Source: Alligator mississippiensis
Taxonomy: Eukaryota; Chordata; Crocodylia; Alligatoridae
NCBI RefSeq assembly: GCF_030867095.1
Contig: NC_081828.1
Span: 52,429,434-52,493,433 of the forward strand
Direction of reading: 5' to 3'
DNA: 64,000 bases
The translations under genes and the position numbers were made by a program. The number at the start of each line of letters is the position of its first letter. Position 1 is the stretch's first letter. The notes under the pieces were generated by a model that was given only the letters and a program-made list of their open reading frames with translations, was not told where the DNA came from and did not search any database. Below, in pieces: positions 1 to 11,600 of the stretch.

Positions 1-77
1 TTTGGAATTCAGGCTCTTTCTCCAGCTTTTACTACACACAGAAAATGGCAGTTCCTGTTGCCATCAAGGAGTGTGTG

Positions 78-805
78 AAGCGGGCCCTATTCGATTTGGA
101 TTTGGCCTGAATCGGGGACAGTGATTGGATTAATTGATTCGGATCATTGTCCCTGATTTGATTCAGCCAAATCCCAATCTGAAGATTCAATGCTGATTCA
201 GAGAATCAGCGATCAGCCATAGACACAGCTTTAAATGTTTTTTCTACATACCTCGAGGTATCAGTGCAGCTTGTGAACACTGTGATGCTGGGGCAGATGG
301 AGCATCCCACTTGCCGGTCTGCCGGAGAGCGCACTGGGGGTCCCCCCTGCACCCTCCTGACTTGGCAATTGGCCATGGGGGAGCCCTGGGTGCCCCTCCA
401 GACCCAGGAGGCATGAGTCCCCGAGCCAGGGGCGGTGTGGAGGGCCCCCCCCCATGCACTCCTCATTGGATCCAGAAGTGTTTCTGGTCCACCTCTGGGT
501 CTGCTGCTGAGCATGCTGGGGACCCCGCCCCCCCGCTCCTGTGGGACACTCCATGTGCCCCAGCATCACAGCATTCACAAGCTGCCTGTTACCTAGAGGT
601 ATGTAGAAAAAATATTTAAAGCTGTGTCTATGTCTGAATCGCTGAATCTTTCCGAATCTCTTTGAATCGATTCAGAGGGTTCCGATTCATTTCGGTGAGA
701 TTAAAGGGTCCTCTGATTCTATTTGGATTTGGAGATTCAGCCACTGAATCAGGCTGAATCTCCACCGAGTCCAGTCAGGGACCGAAGCTTCACACAGCCC
801 TTATT
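78..805. mobile_element. Foldback (long inverted repeat) DNA element
   Basis: Nearly the whole segment is an imperfect palindrome. The left arm around 185-330 (cagctttaaatgttttttc, then ctacatacct, gtgatgctggggca) is repeated in reverse complement at about 525-690. The outer parts (gtgtgaagc near 82 and gcttcacac near 792) pair as short terminal inverted repeats. The arms are full of gattcag/ctgaatc words; the spacer (about 330-525) is GC-rich. No coding capacity is credible. This is the structure of a non-autonomous foldback or MITE-like element; I do not recognise the family name. It sits in an XPR1 intron. Confidence 0.7.
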
Positions 806-3800
806 GCCAGCAGCACCTTGCCTTTGCCCTGCTTTGTGACAGCTACAGGATAGCATCAATGGTCTTGCTCTCTTCAGAGTATAGAAGCATGTTGTTGTTT
901 ATTTAACTTTTTGCTACTCTGGGACACTGTGTTGAGCAATGTGTAGTATCTGTACAAGATCTCTACTGGAAGGACAATCTTTAGCAGAACTTGCAAATTG
1001 GCCTTCCACCATAGCACCTTTTGCTTTACATACAAAGGAAACATGAACTACTTCAAGACACTAGGAAGTTGGGCAGCCTTTGTCCCTTCTGAATTGCATA
1101 AGGCTGTAGCTTGCTTACTTGGAAGTGCTTAGAAATTCACATTGTATGCTTGCAAATTTTCATGCTGAAATATTAAACTGTTTCCTATGACAGTTTACCT
1201 CTTTAAGAATGCAGTTTTGATCAGCTCTTTGTGGTCTGTGATGTCACCTCGCAATTCCTGAGCCAAAGGGTCCGTTTTGGCTTGGACAGATTAAAGACTA
1301 CATCATCCCAGAAAATCATTGCAGTCCCTTAACTGTATGGGCAGTCCAAGCACAGTAATGGAATCACTCTCTCTTGACTACAGAGAGGCTATGAGATAGC
1401 AGGTGTCCAGGGTACTTTCTCTTCCTCCCTGAATCACTTTTCGTGACTATGCTCTTAGCAGCTTCCAACACTTCATTATGAAGAAGGACCACTGGGTGAA
1501 CTGTTCCTGCTTAAATAGACCCTGATAATTATCATAAACAGACCCAGCATGTATTGTTTCTGCAAAAGTGGCAGGCATGTAGTAGATGGAACCTCTGGGC
1601 AGAATATCAATGCCTTGATTTTCCAGCCTTCTGAGCAGCATTGAAGAGGGCCGTGAGGACCAGCCAGTGGAGATTGAGATATAATTGCTTGCCTAGAGCA
1701 GTAACATCTTTCTGCACACTACCTGAATACCAATGAGGGCACACAAGGAAGGAAGGTGTCAAACAGAATCATGGGCAAGAGAAAAATAGAGGTGGAAAAG
1801 AAGAAAAGTAATGGAGAGAGGGTATCCAAGGATGGAGTCTGAAGACAAGACCTGTTTAGTGTGTGTAATGAGAAAAGACTGGTATTTTAGTAGAATTTAC
1901 AGGAAAAAATTATCTATATAATGAATGGCTTAGAAAGAAAATGGAGATGGGGAGGGTGCCGTTTTGATCCAAAGCACTGATGAGTGAATACTCCTAGAAA
2001 TGGGGAGGGAAGGGGAGCTGAAGCCAGGATGAGTAACTGAAAATTAGTACATCCCTTTGAGCTTGATTGCTAATGCAGCAAGAGTCCCTAATGGAGTGTT
2101 CTCTCTGTAATAATTGCATTCAATAACCCTTCAGTTGATTTAGCTTTGAGCAGTGTTAAAACTTGACATCACCTTGCTCTGAAACTGCCTGTGTAGGGAG
2201 CTGTATTGCCAGCTCCAGTATTGCTGATTTGCTCTCGTTCTGTAGTTTATGACTATAAAATATACAGCAGACCATCCCTTTTCATGAATAGAAGGCTCCA
2301 GAGAAACAGCTTGGGAGCACAGAGTAGCCTTCCAACAGTCATTTCCCCTTTGCTTCTCCCTGGAGGTGTACGTGACTGAATTGTCATATGTAGAATAGGG
2401 CATGGTAAGGAATGCTTTCCTCTGTCCCCACACTTCTCTTTCAGCTCCTTTAAGCTGTGGGAAAGCACTAAGTCAGGTAATGCTGACTTAGTTTCTGAGC
2501 CATCTCTCCCCACTGGATACTTTTTGAACACCCAGTCTTATTTTTGGCCCTGGCCTATACAGATCTTGAAGGGACTATGGTTTCAGGCCACTGAATATCA
2601 GCTGCCCTAATTTATAGAATAATGCAATGGAAACTCCAAGGGAGAACTTGCACTCACTTCTTGTGTGAAGCCTTCACCAATAATGGTTGATCTGGGTCTT
2701 GGTTCATAACATTAATCTATTCTGTGGTGATTCAGACTTGGGAATGTGAGAGTGGGAAGGCTGTATTAGTAGATCCAGTATGTTGGTGCCCTATGATTAG
2801 GGATTTTTCTATGTAAGCCTCTAAACAGCAGTCTGTTTTCTGAAGTTGCGATACTGGTGATATTCCCAAACCTGACTCCTCATCTCCCCAGTGAAAACCT
2901 GATTATTTGATGAAGATTAGTTGAATATTTGTAATCTTACGCAAAAGCAAGGAAGCTCATCAAAGCAGAAGACTGAGGAAAACAATTTGTTCTCTTGTTC
3001 TGTTATTTTGAGACTCGGGTTTTGCTGCGTAAGTAACGTTAATACATTTGGTTAGGGAGTGTGTTATGAAAAGAGAGTGCGTGTGTATTTGACCTATATC
3101 CTGCATGTTGTGTCCAGAAAGCTTGAAAGACATAATGGGAAAAAATGTGCTATTACGCTATCTCTGTCATTTTTCAACTCCATTAATTTTATTGTATTGC
3201 CCCACATACACACATTACATTCTTATCCTAACTATTACAACTGAGAAGAGGAACAAAGACAAATTGAACAATTGCCATTTTTTACATCAGTAGATAGCTT
3301 TAAGGAATTCATCAATTTAAAGCCATGCTCTGAGTAAACACACTGCCATAGTTCATTAGTATAGACACACTTTTTATATTGGAATTTTTTTTATTGGCTT
3401 TGTTAGCAAATCAGTGAATGAGCAATTTCAGTTGCTGCAGAGAGAGACACCTGGTAACAAGAGAATGCAAAATCTCTCATCTTGAGAAATCAGTTTAACA
3501 TGTTTTATTTTTATTCATTCTTTTGGGATCCAAATATGTGGCTAATTGAAAAACAAAATTTAACAGTGCAATCTATTTTTAGCTAAGAATTAAGAGAGGA
3601 TGACTAACATGAAAAAGAAGGAAATTCAACAGAGTTGAGGAAGCAGTGTGTCCTTATATTAGAGGTGTGAAATAACTCTCGTTTACAAAAATACACCCAC
3701 ACACTAGCAATGTCTAAGCCCCAGTTCCTTTCCAAAATAAGTGTTCTCCAAGTGTTTAAAACTCAAACTTGAATCTGCTTGGGGTTGGTTGCAAACAGCC

Positions 3801-4310
3801 ACGCTACTACAAAGTCTCCTTTCTGATCATTTGCTTCTTCCCACACTATCTCGGAAATGATCAGTAGAATTGCTCTTCTCTTCATCCTGCTTTGCAAGTC
3901 GTGAACGTGCTAATTTACAGTTCCTTATTACTGGTGTAACCTAAAATGTCATTTAAATAAATCGTGATGACTGAGCTTGTTTCTCACCTTTGTACTTCCC
4001 TATTTTGGTAAGATATGACTCTCAGCCTCCTCCTGCTGGACAGAATGAAAATGACAACTTTACCACAGTTCAAACAATAGGCATACTTAACAATTTTGGC
4101 CCCAAACATAGCATGTCAAATAGAGTTTGAGGAGGAATCAAACTCTTAAAACTTGTTCTAGTACTTCTTTCAGAGAGATGACTTTGGTTTGACTAGAATT
4201 TGGGGAATTTTTTTCAGTCAACTATATTTTTATTGGCCTCTTTGAAGTTGAAACAAAATTATTATTTGGTAAGGCAAATTTTATAGAATTGTGCTATTCT
4301 CTTTTTCCAG
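806..4310 (+). other. XPR1 intron sequence
   Basis: AT-rich sequence upstream of the first visible XPR1 exon. Apart from the pseudogene-like fragment at 1210-1680 I see no exon, RNA gene or recognisable mobile element in it. Confidence 0.6.
1210..1680 (-). pseudogene. Decayed protein-coding fragment, family not recognised
   Basis: On the minus strand, 1641-1490 reads a protein-like sequence (RRLENQGIDILPRG, YYMPATFAETIHAGSVYDNY, QGLFKQEQFTQ). A one-base shift near 1490 is needed to continue with VVLLHNEVLEAAKSIVTKSD. Further on, about 1296-1210, a frame reads KTDPLAQELRGDITDHKELI. The composition and residue pattern look like real coding sequence broken by frameshifts and stops, so I call a pseudogene fragment, possibly a retrocopy, inside an XPR1 intron. 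I could not identify the parent protein, and no poly-A tail or target duplication was found. Confidence 0.45.
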
Positions 4311-4477
4311 CACAAAACCACAGTGACACCCAAGTGTTCTTCTACCTGTGGATTGTCTTCTATTTCATCAGCTCCTGCTACACCCTCATCTGGGACCTGA
4401 AGATGGATTGGGGACTCTTTGACAAGAACGCTGGCGAAAATACCTTCCTTCGGGAAGAGATTGTTTACCCACAGAAA
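4311..4477 (+). CDS. XPR1: XPR1 internal coding exon (EXS domain)
   Basis: This exon codes for part of the EXS domain of XPR1, the plasma-membrane inorganic phosphate exporter that has an N-terminal SPX domain and also serves as the receptor for some gammaretroviruses. It opens after a pyrimidine-rich acceptor (ctttttccag) and ends before a gtatgt donor. It is 167 nt long: two nucleotides complete a codon from the preceding exon, then 55 full codons follow. The translation contains a hydrophobic membrane segment ([20 protein letters not shown]), followed by the conserved [17 protein letters not shown] stretch and EEIVYPQK. The upstream exons, including the SPX domain, lie outside the window to the left. 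The identification is by recognition of the very conserved protein, and the next three exons continue it in phase. Confidence 0.96.
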
Positions 4478-4734
4478 GTATGTATACAATCTACTTTCAT
4501 TTGGGAAGGGTTTGCTAATGATTTATCAAAACTGTTTGGATTGAGGGCACGTGCTGCTTGGTCACTGGAACTTCCTAGATGCAAAGTGTTAGGTGATCCA
4601 TACATTCCAAAGAGACAATACCATTCTGTCGTACATTATTAGAAACCAAGAGGCAAACAACATATTTTGATATAACCAGCAAGAGAATACGCAGCTTATG
4701 TACCTGGATATTTTACAACATGTTCTGTACCCTT

Positions 4735-5190
4735 TTTGACCACGTCCAGGTGAGTGCGGCCATGTATTATGTCTGCGGTGCCACATACCACACATTCAGC
4801 TGTTTTGCGTGCTGCAGGGTAGCAGCATGGGGGTGTTTTTTGACCCCAGGAGATCCCAGGGTCAAAAAACCCCCCACAAAAAAAAGCAGAGCAGCGTGCT
4901 GCCCAAAACCAGAGCCTGGCTGACCAGAGCCATACTCCAGCTGCCATCCAGGCTCTGAGCAGCAGGATTGCCACTGCCGCCGCCACAGAAGGCCCCCAGG
5001 ACCCTAGGTAAGGCTGCTGGCGCCAGCTCAGTGCTGGCCCCAAGCCTCCCCTACCCCACCTGGGGTAACCTGCTGCACACCAGCAGGTACGTGGCACAGG
5101 CGTTCCCTGGAGGCGTTCCTTGTCCCTGGGGAAACAAGCATCCCTGCTTGTGTGGACACACCTTTGTGTGCAATCTCTTAATGGGTTTTT
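4735..5190. repeat. GC-rich interspersed repeat in XPR1 intron
   Basis: This GC-rich block is set in AT-rich intron. It contains a short inverted repeat around 4831-4875 (gggggtgttttttgacccc against gggtcaaaaaaccccc), typical of the hairpins in local non-autonomous DNA elements. Ends and family could not be fixed. Confidence 0.45.
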
Positions 5191-6230
5191 AAATGGAAGC
5201 ACAACTAGATAAATGTTAAATAAAGGTCTAACTGAAACACAGAGTGACAAAAGTTAGCCTTCACTCTATCCATTCCTCATCCCTAGATACTGTAGCTCAT
5301 GTGGCCCACCAGCAGTGGGTCTCAAAGCATGGAATAATTACTATTTTTTTATAAGCATATTAGATAGCAGACCATGGTACTAGATACTAGGCCAAGTGAA
5401 GGATGGAGTGTGGGAGTCTGTCCTCTGAGTTTACTGATTTGAACTAGTCTTTTTTTGAATAGTACATAGAAAAAAACATTTTTATTAGCAATTAGCCTTT
5501 GAAAAACATTTTAATTTTATGTTGCTTTGAGGGTTACTTAGGTATGTGCTGCATACATTCATTCCAAACATTAGCATGTCACTACTAAGTAGGATTGTTA
5601 AAAAAATATCTGGGTGTCTGAGTTTTAAAGCTTCTCAGTCTTAAACCTTAAATCTTATTTCTCAGTTGTAAGTAATGTGTGCTTCAGGGTTTTGGAGGGG
5701 ACTGGCATCATCCTCATTTTCTCTAATGGAATGGTATTTTCTTATATCCCGCTGGGTCTGGTAGGAAAGTATTGTGTGACTCTTATTTTTCGGTAAGCAG
5801 TGAGAAATAAGACTCCATTACTTCTCTTATGAGTGAATGATACTACCTAAGTGACTTCTGGACATTACACTAATCTATAAATGGTTGAAGGATGCAATAT
5901 TCCTCTTCTTCCTGTTATCATACTGCTTGTTTTATTCAATAGAAATCATAAGGCTCTGTCTCAGCCTCCTTACAAACCAAGATGTAAGTGTGTTCTATAT
6001 TTTCATGATCCCCTGAGTACTGAAAGGAGGATATACAAGTAATGCTGAATTTAAAATAGAGCAGTTATTACATCCTTGGGTACATTGAGAATCATGGCAT
6101 TTATATAGAAGTACAGTAAAACCAAATGCACAGAGAAAAACTTGTTAATTTTTTCAGGTAAATGAACAAGTGCTGGGTAAACAGCAACAGCAAGAAAACC
6201 AGTGTTGAAAGAATGAATAAAAAGAAGTAA

Positions 6231-6541
6231 GGCTGCTGACGTGAAAAAACAAACAAACCGTGCTTCACTGGGAGATGCAGTATTAGCTCAACCCAGTTCT
6301 GCAGCATGTGTATAGATCGGGCATTTCAGCAGGGGTTATTTTGGTGCTTTTATCTAACAGCTGATTGAATCAGCTGTTAGATAAAAGCGCCAAAAAACCC
6401 CGGCTGAAGTGCCCGATCTGTACAGATGTTGGGTGAGCCAGGTCAAACTAACACAATACCTCTTCTGGCCATGTGCTGGGCTTGGCGCAGGGGCGCACTG
6501 GGTTTAAGGTAAAGTGCTGGGTTTTTTGTTTGTAAGCAGCA
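6231..6541. mobile_element. Palindromic MITE, Harbinger-like, copy 1
   Basis: The ends ggctgctgac and gtaagcagca are imperfect inverted repeats, flanked by a TAA duplication (6228-6230 and 6542-6544). The centre, 6314-6419, is a 106-bp near-perfect palindrome (agatcgggcatttcagc ... gctgaagtgcccgatct), with the axis in cagctgattgaatcagctg. A 3-bp duplication and short inverted ends fit the PIF/Harbinger superfamily. No transposase is encoded. The same element occurs at 47884-48236. Confidence 0.8.
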
Positions 6542-7118
6542 TAAATGTTGGTCTGTTCTTCACAAGGACAAGTGTGGCCTTGCCTAATTCGTAGAAACGG
6601 ATTTAGACAGATTGTTGCAAGCTCCTTAGGTGGACACTTATTTTAGCATTTAGCATTTTAGCACTGTATATCAATTTAGCTTATGCCAGTTAAGATTTGA
6701 TGAATGTGTATACACACATACACACACCCCTACTGTAAATCCTTTTCAAATAGGTTTCACTAGTTTTGTGTAGACAAGGCCTTAGATAACTCAAGTATTT
6801 AAGTACTGACAGAACCATATACCTCCCTTTCATTATGATATCTATATCTCTGATGATCATCTCTGCCTTACTAGATAAACTTAGAGTCTTCTGTCTGGGA
6901 ATGGAAGGTGAAGGACAGGTGTTAAACTTGGTACTGTTGTAATGTCTCTGTGTGACATCTGTCATAGAGATTGCTTCAGAAGCCTTTAAAATGTAATCGC
7001 AATAATATAAAAGTTAGCAAGTAAATTTGAAAGCTTGTTAGGACATGGGTCTTTATACTAGTTTGGCAGATGTAGAATTTGGAAGATGAATTGTCCTCTC
7101 TTTTTGCTTGCTCCTCAG

Positions 7119-7258
7119 GCGTATTATTATTGTGCCATTATAGAAGACGTGATCTTACGTTTTGCCTGGACCATCCAGATCTCTCTTACCTCCATGCAAA
7201 TCTTTCCATCTGCGGGGGACATAATCTCTACTGTCTTTGCACCACTTGAGGTTTTCCG
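7119..7258 (+). CDS. XPR1: XPR1 internal coding exon (EXS domain)
   Basis: The exon begins after the acceptor ctcctcag and ends before gtaagg. It is 140 nt long and starts on a codon boundary, matching the previous exon's phase. The last two bases (CG) are completed by the first base of the next exon to give Arg. The translation starts [20 protein letters not shown] and ends with VFAPLEVFR. This is the late EXS-domain region of XPR1, with a membrane-compatible stretch ([15 protein letters not shown]). The segment between ISLTS and GDII looks less conserved than its flanks compared with what I remember of mammalian XPR1; I could not align it here. Confidence 0.96.
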
Positions 7259-8409
7259 GTAAGGCGTCTCACCTTAAACCCTTCATGTCAAACTGTTTTT
7301 TACTCTGTTTCATAAAGAATAGCAGCAAGATAAGGGTGTATCTCACTTTTCACAAGTCTAGAGGTCACAAGCCTATGAAATGAAAAAGGGTTAGGGCTTG
7401 GAAAAAGCACTTAGCTTGATTGGAACATTGCATAGCATCCTTTTAGGCCCCTGACAAACATTAAAATAAAGGCATGATGGGATCTGATGCAGATTCCAAC
7501 AATTGCACTTCCTGCCATGCCCCTCGTGTGTAATAATTTTCTGGCATATTGCTTGTTTTATCATGCCATTAATCACGTGGCCAGGTCACTACTTAAGATG
7601 TGATTATCCAGTTAATCACTCCTTAAGTGTAATGTCTGGCAGGGGCCTTAGTAATCCAGCTGGAGTTCTGAAACCTCCAAAAGGCTAGGTTGTCACAACA
7701 AGGTTGTCACATGTGGTAAGGCAAGGTAGGCAAGTATGGAACCTGGGTTCTTCCTGACTGTATCCTATTTGCTGTGGACCTAGTCCTAATTTCATTTTGG
7801 AGGGATTTGTTAAATTCATAGTTTAAACCATTTCACTGGCACAACTTTTTAGTCTCACCCAGGGCTAAATTTGTAAATTTGCCCAAAATCATGTTGCTTT
7901 CCCAAGTGTTAAATGCAATTTTATATGGCTAGCATCAAGCACCCCCAGGACATTAATGTTTTCTGAACCTTTGTGCTGTCTCAGGAGACCCATCCTGGCT
8001 GCTTGAGATGAGCAAAAGAACTTGCAGTTGGATATCGCTGCATTGGTTTTTAATTTAGTATGCTTCCTTTCGGTTGTAATATTTGGATTACCCCTGAACC
8101 AGCAATGTTGGGCTAATGCTTGCTGTTGGAACAGTGAATCAGAGAGCCCAATCTGCTTTTCTCCAAAGAAAAGCTTCTTCTCTTCTTCAGCTGAGGTGTG
8201 GTGGTAGATGCTTCTTATTAATTGGTCACTCTTCTCTCCAGATGGTCAGTTGGTGCAACTTTGCTCTCCCAGGGGCAGTTTGTGATCCCAGGGGAGAGCG
8301 TGCAGTAATATCTATGTATGTGACTGCACTGCTGCTTTGCAAAAAAAGTGCTCATCTCTATGAAAGTGGGACTGATTTATTTTCATTGCAGTTACTTTTC
8401 TCCTTCCAG

Positions 8410-8631
8410 CCGGTTTGTGTGGAATTTCTTCCGTCTGGAAAATGAGCATCTGAACAACTGTGGTGAGTTCCGTGCTGTCCGGGACATCTCAGTGGCACCA
8501 CTGAATGCTGATGATCAGACATTACTAGAGCAGATGATGGACCAGGAAGAGGGTGTCCGAAACCGCCAGAAGAACAAGCAGTGGAAGCGTAGCCAGAGTG
8601 TTTCCCTACGCCGACCTCGCCTTGCTTCACA
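8410..8631 (+). CDS. XPR1: XPR1 internal coding exon (end of EXS domain and start of cytosolic tail)
   Basis: The exon is preceded by the acceptor tccttccag and followed by gtatgt. It is 222 nt long; the first base completes a split Arg codon and the last two (CA) form a Gln codon with the next exon. The translation reads [16 protein letters not shown], then [12 protein letters not shown] and the acidic [19 protein letters not shown], and ends with LRRPRLAS. This is the end of the EXS domain, passing into the charged cytosolic C-terminal tail. The tail contains a basic K/R- and Ser-rich segment ([18 protein letters not shown]) that resembles a phosphorylatable region; that role is inference. 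Confidence 0.97.
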
Positions 8632-8701
8632 GTATGTAGCACAACAAGGCTTGCATGGATTGATTTATTATTCATGCTGGTGTCTTAGAGATTATATGCA
8701 A

Positions 8702-9589
8702 ACTAGCCAATTGCCTGTCAAGAATGATGGGGACAGGGAATGGAGCCCCCCTCCTCCCCTCCCCCCCCCCCCATCTGGGTCCACTCCCCCTTCCCCCCTG
8801 CTGCTTGAGGTCCAGGCCTGCTCCCCCTACCCGCCGCAGCAGCGGGGGAAGGGAGGAGCGTGCCTGGGCCCAATGCGCGGGAGGATGGGGCCTGAGGGTG
8901 CGGAGAAGCCAGGCTGCTGCAGTGTGGGGGGAGTAGTGGGCCCAGGCCCACCTGGCGGCAGCAAAGGGCAGGAGGTGTGGGCTCAGGGCCTACGCAGGAG
9001 AGCAGGGGTGGGGGAGGAATGGGTCTGGGCCTGATGCGGGGGAGGAGGCTCACTCCTCCCCTCCCCTTTCAGCTGCCATGTTGGACTGGGCCGGACCCAC
9101 TGTTTCCCTTCCCCGTCCCACCCCCCAGCTGTGGCAGGCCAGCTTTTCCCTTGGCTTGGGTCGCTTTCCCCCTGCCCCGGTGTCAGGCCCAGGTCTGGTC
9201 CTCCCCTGGTCCCACCATCACTGCCAATGCCATGGCACACCTGCTCTTCCCCCCACATGTCGGGCCCGCTTGGGGACAGGAGGAGTGGGCTCAGGGCCGA
9301 TGCAGGGGAGGGGGATGGGGGAGGAGTGGGCCTGAGTGGGGTAGGAGGCCTGTTCTTTCCCTGCCTTGGCTACTGCTGTGGTTGTGTTGGGCTGCCCCCC
9401 CCCCCCACACACACATAGTGGGCCGCCTTGTCCCCTGCTTGGGCTTGCTTCGCACTCCCCACGTTGTGCCCAGACCTGCTCTCTTCACCCCCACATTATC
9501 GGTCAGCCAATCAGAGCATGAATAAAGCGTTACGGATAGACAGACAGACATAGGCTTTTATACTATTAGAATACTTGACACACATCTAA
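8702..9589. repeat. GC-rich insert flanked by an 11-bp direct repeat
   Basis: About 890 bp of very GC-rich, C/G-tract-rich sequence in the last XPR1 intron. It ends with atgaataaagcgttacggat and a short (gaca)n stretch. The word attatatgcaa stands immediately on both sides (8691-8701 and 9590-9600), as expected of a target-site duplication. Open frames inside reflect composition only. The family is not recognised. Confidence 0.5.
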
Positions 9590-10554
9590 ATTATATGCAA
9601 GAGTGAATTCACCCAACTTGTAAGTAAATCCTCCCCTCTGCTTCCCTTCTTCTCTCAAGCAAAAGGCTATGTAGGTTGTGGCAGTTTCATCGCACCCTGA
9701 TAACTACACAAGGTGGGGCTCTGTCAGACAAGTGGTAGAAGACAATTTTAGTGTTGAGGGCCTTCCATTGAAAATATTCTACAGCCACAATGATGAGATA
9801 GCTACATCAAGCACTTCAACCTATGCAAGCTGTTGTCTTAGCTCTGGGAAGAGGCAGTTCCTCATATAGCCAGGGACCAAACCATCTAGGGATTGATGCA
9901 TACATATCAATTCCTTGGACTGTGCCCAGTGCTAATCTGTCAGGCATAGATGCAATATGCTCTGTTCAGTCAACTTCACTAAGCAAGTGTACTTCTGTAA
10001 GATACAGAGCTTGATTTAAATCAACATTTAAGACTCAGTTTGTCCCACAGACATGCAGTGAAGTCATGCATCCTAAAATAAGCTGCTGTCCCTGTGTGAA
10101 GCCCAGGGACAGATTGAATTCAGAGTAGTCTGCAGTACTGCATGTCTGGCAGGCTTGATTTCTGGTGTAGGTAATTACATGCATTGTCTGCTGTGCATTT
10201 ATCTATATGCAATGAATAAAGAATTCTATTCTGACAGATAACATTTATTTTGGTTTAATAGGCTCCAAACTGATATTTTATACTTTGTCCCTTGCCTACT
10301 GTACTGTAGTAGCTAACCAGTAGAGGGCATTGTTTGCATGCAAAACAGCCTGTATTGGAAAGACAAGTACAGAGGGAAGAAAGGAGCTACCCAGCCTTCT
10401 TTGTATCTTTATGAGGTTCAGGTGTTCCCAAGTGGAAGCTAGAGACGGGGAGAGAATTACTGCCTATCTGCTGGGCAGGACTTTACCTGAATAGGAAATA
10501 TATTAAAAAACTAGTGTCTCCACATAAAATGTGTATGTTTTGTTTGTTTTCCAG

Positions 10555-10615
10555 GTCCAAGGCTCGTGACACTAAAGTACTGATAGAGGACACAGATGAT
10601 GAAGCAAACACATGA
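10555..10615 (+). CDS. XPR1: XPR1 terminal coding exon with stop codon
   Basis: This short last coding segment follows a strong pyrimidine tract and acceptor (tgtttgttttccag). The first base completes the split Gln codon. The rest reads SKARDTKVLIEDTDDEANT and then TGA at 10613-10615. The acidic DTDDEANT end is the C terminus known for XPR1, so the reading frame is intact across all four exons in the window. The intron before it (8632-10554) carries the GC-rich insert described separately. Confidence 0.97.
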
Positions 10616-11600
10616 AACATCCACAGAGTCATGTTCCACATCTCTTGTTTTCTTGCTCTATTACCCGTTTCCCCAACCAACCCAATCTCTGGTACGGTTC
10701 CAGCTGAAAACAGGAGAAAACACTAAACACACTTTCCGAGCTCTTCCGGACCGGATCCTATGGACTCCAACAAGCTCACTGTGTTTTGTTTAGTTTCTTC
10801 TGGTTTAATTTTGATTTTCTATTTTAAAAATAAATATTTTACTTCATTTTGCCAATCAGAGGACAGTTCAGAAAAGAAGTATCTAAGGATTGTTTACAAT
10901 CACAACAAGGACACACACAAAAAACCTATCTGGTTGAAGAACAAGCATCATAGGGACTCCCTGATGGGACACTACCGAGAACACACTTGGCTTCTGCTTG
11001 GCCCGGTTTTTACTGGTTGAAACCGGACTTGGGTTTTTAACTCTGATTTTTTTTGTTTTTTTTTCCTTCATATCCAGCGCCAAGGCACTGGCTGCACTTG
11101 CAGGGAAAGTGCATTTAGAGCAGTACCTTCATTCACGAAGCTACTTTTTAATTTGATGTAACTTTTCATATTTTTTTTGAAATATGATGTATTTGTTGCA
11201 TATAGTTTTCACATTATTTATGATACTTAACAACCATATGAGAATGATTTTGAGTCCTGTGCAATGAAGGTTGTAAAAGTAAAACGAGGCAGAGGGGTGT
11301 AGATCTGGATTTTTCATGTGGGTTATTCCCTGCAAATACCTCTTCCATGAGATAATTTGCACCAGTTTGACCTTTTATTGTATTCTTTTCTCCTTTTAAG
11401 AAATGTTCTTCTCAGTTTAGTTTTATTTTAAACCAAAGTTTCTCTTTTGAATTTTAGTTGCTGCTTCTGCGTCAGAAGCCTGGACATGTCTCACATGCCA
11501 GTTCATCCTTGTCTTTCCATGTGGCTGTGGGAAAACAGTGCAGATGATTCTGAGAACTTCTTGAAAGGAAAGTTACAATAAATCCTGCCAGGAGTCCATA
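10616..11600 (+). other. XPR1: XPR1 3' untranslated region
   Basis: Sequence directly after the XPR1 stop codon. It has AT-rich blocks, a T-rich run near 11047-11065, and two canonical AATAAA hexamers at 10829-10834 and 11577-11582. The second is followed by GT-rich sequence, so cleavage near 11600 is the most plausible end; the first could give a shorter transcript. The UTR extent is inferred from signals only. Confidence 0.6.
11577..11582 (+). terminator. XPR1: Likely distal polyadenylation signal of XPR1
   Basis: Canonical AATAAA hexamer about 960 bases after the XPR1 stop codon, with GT-rich sequence (gggtttgttcaggtt) about 35 bases downstream that could serve as the downstream element. 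A closer AATAAA lies at 10829-10834. Confidence 0.5.

Noticed and set aside
4289-4642. 117-codon frame continuing beyond the XPR1 exon
   Set aside because: Only 4311-4477 is coding; the part after 4477 follows a clear gtatgt donor and the next exon continues in phase at 7119.
8348-9525. Long overlapping open frames on both strands, 90-230 codons
   Set aside because: The first continues the real XPR1 exon past its donor; the rest lie in a C/G-tract-rich insert, have proline- and glycine-rich translations with no domain, and occur in several frames at once.
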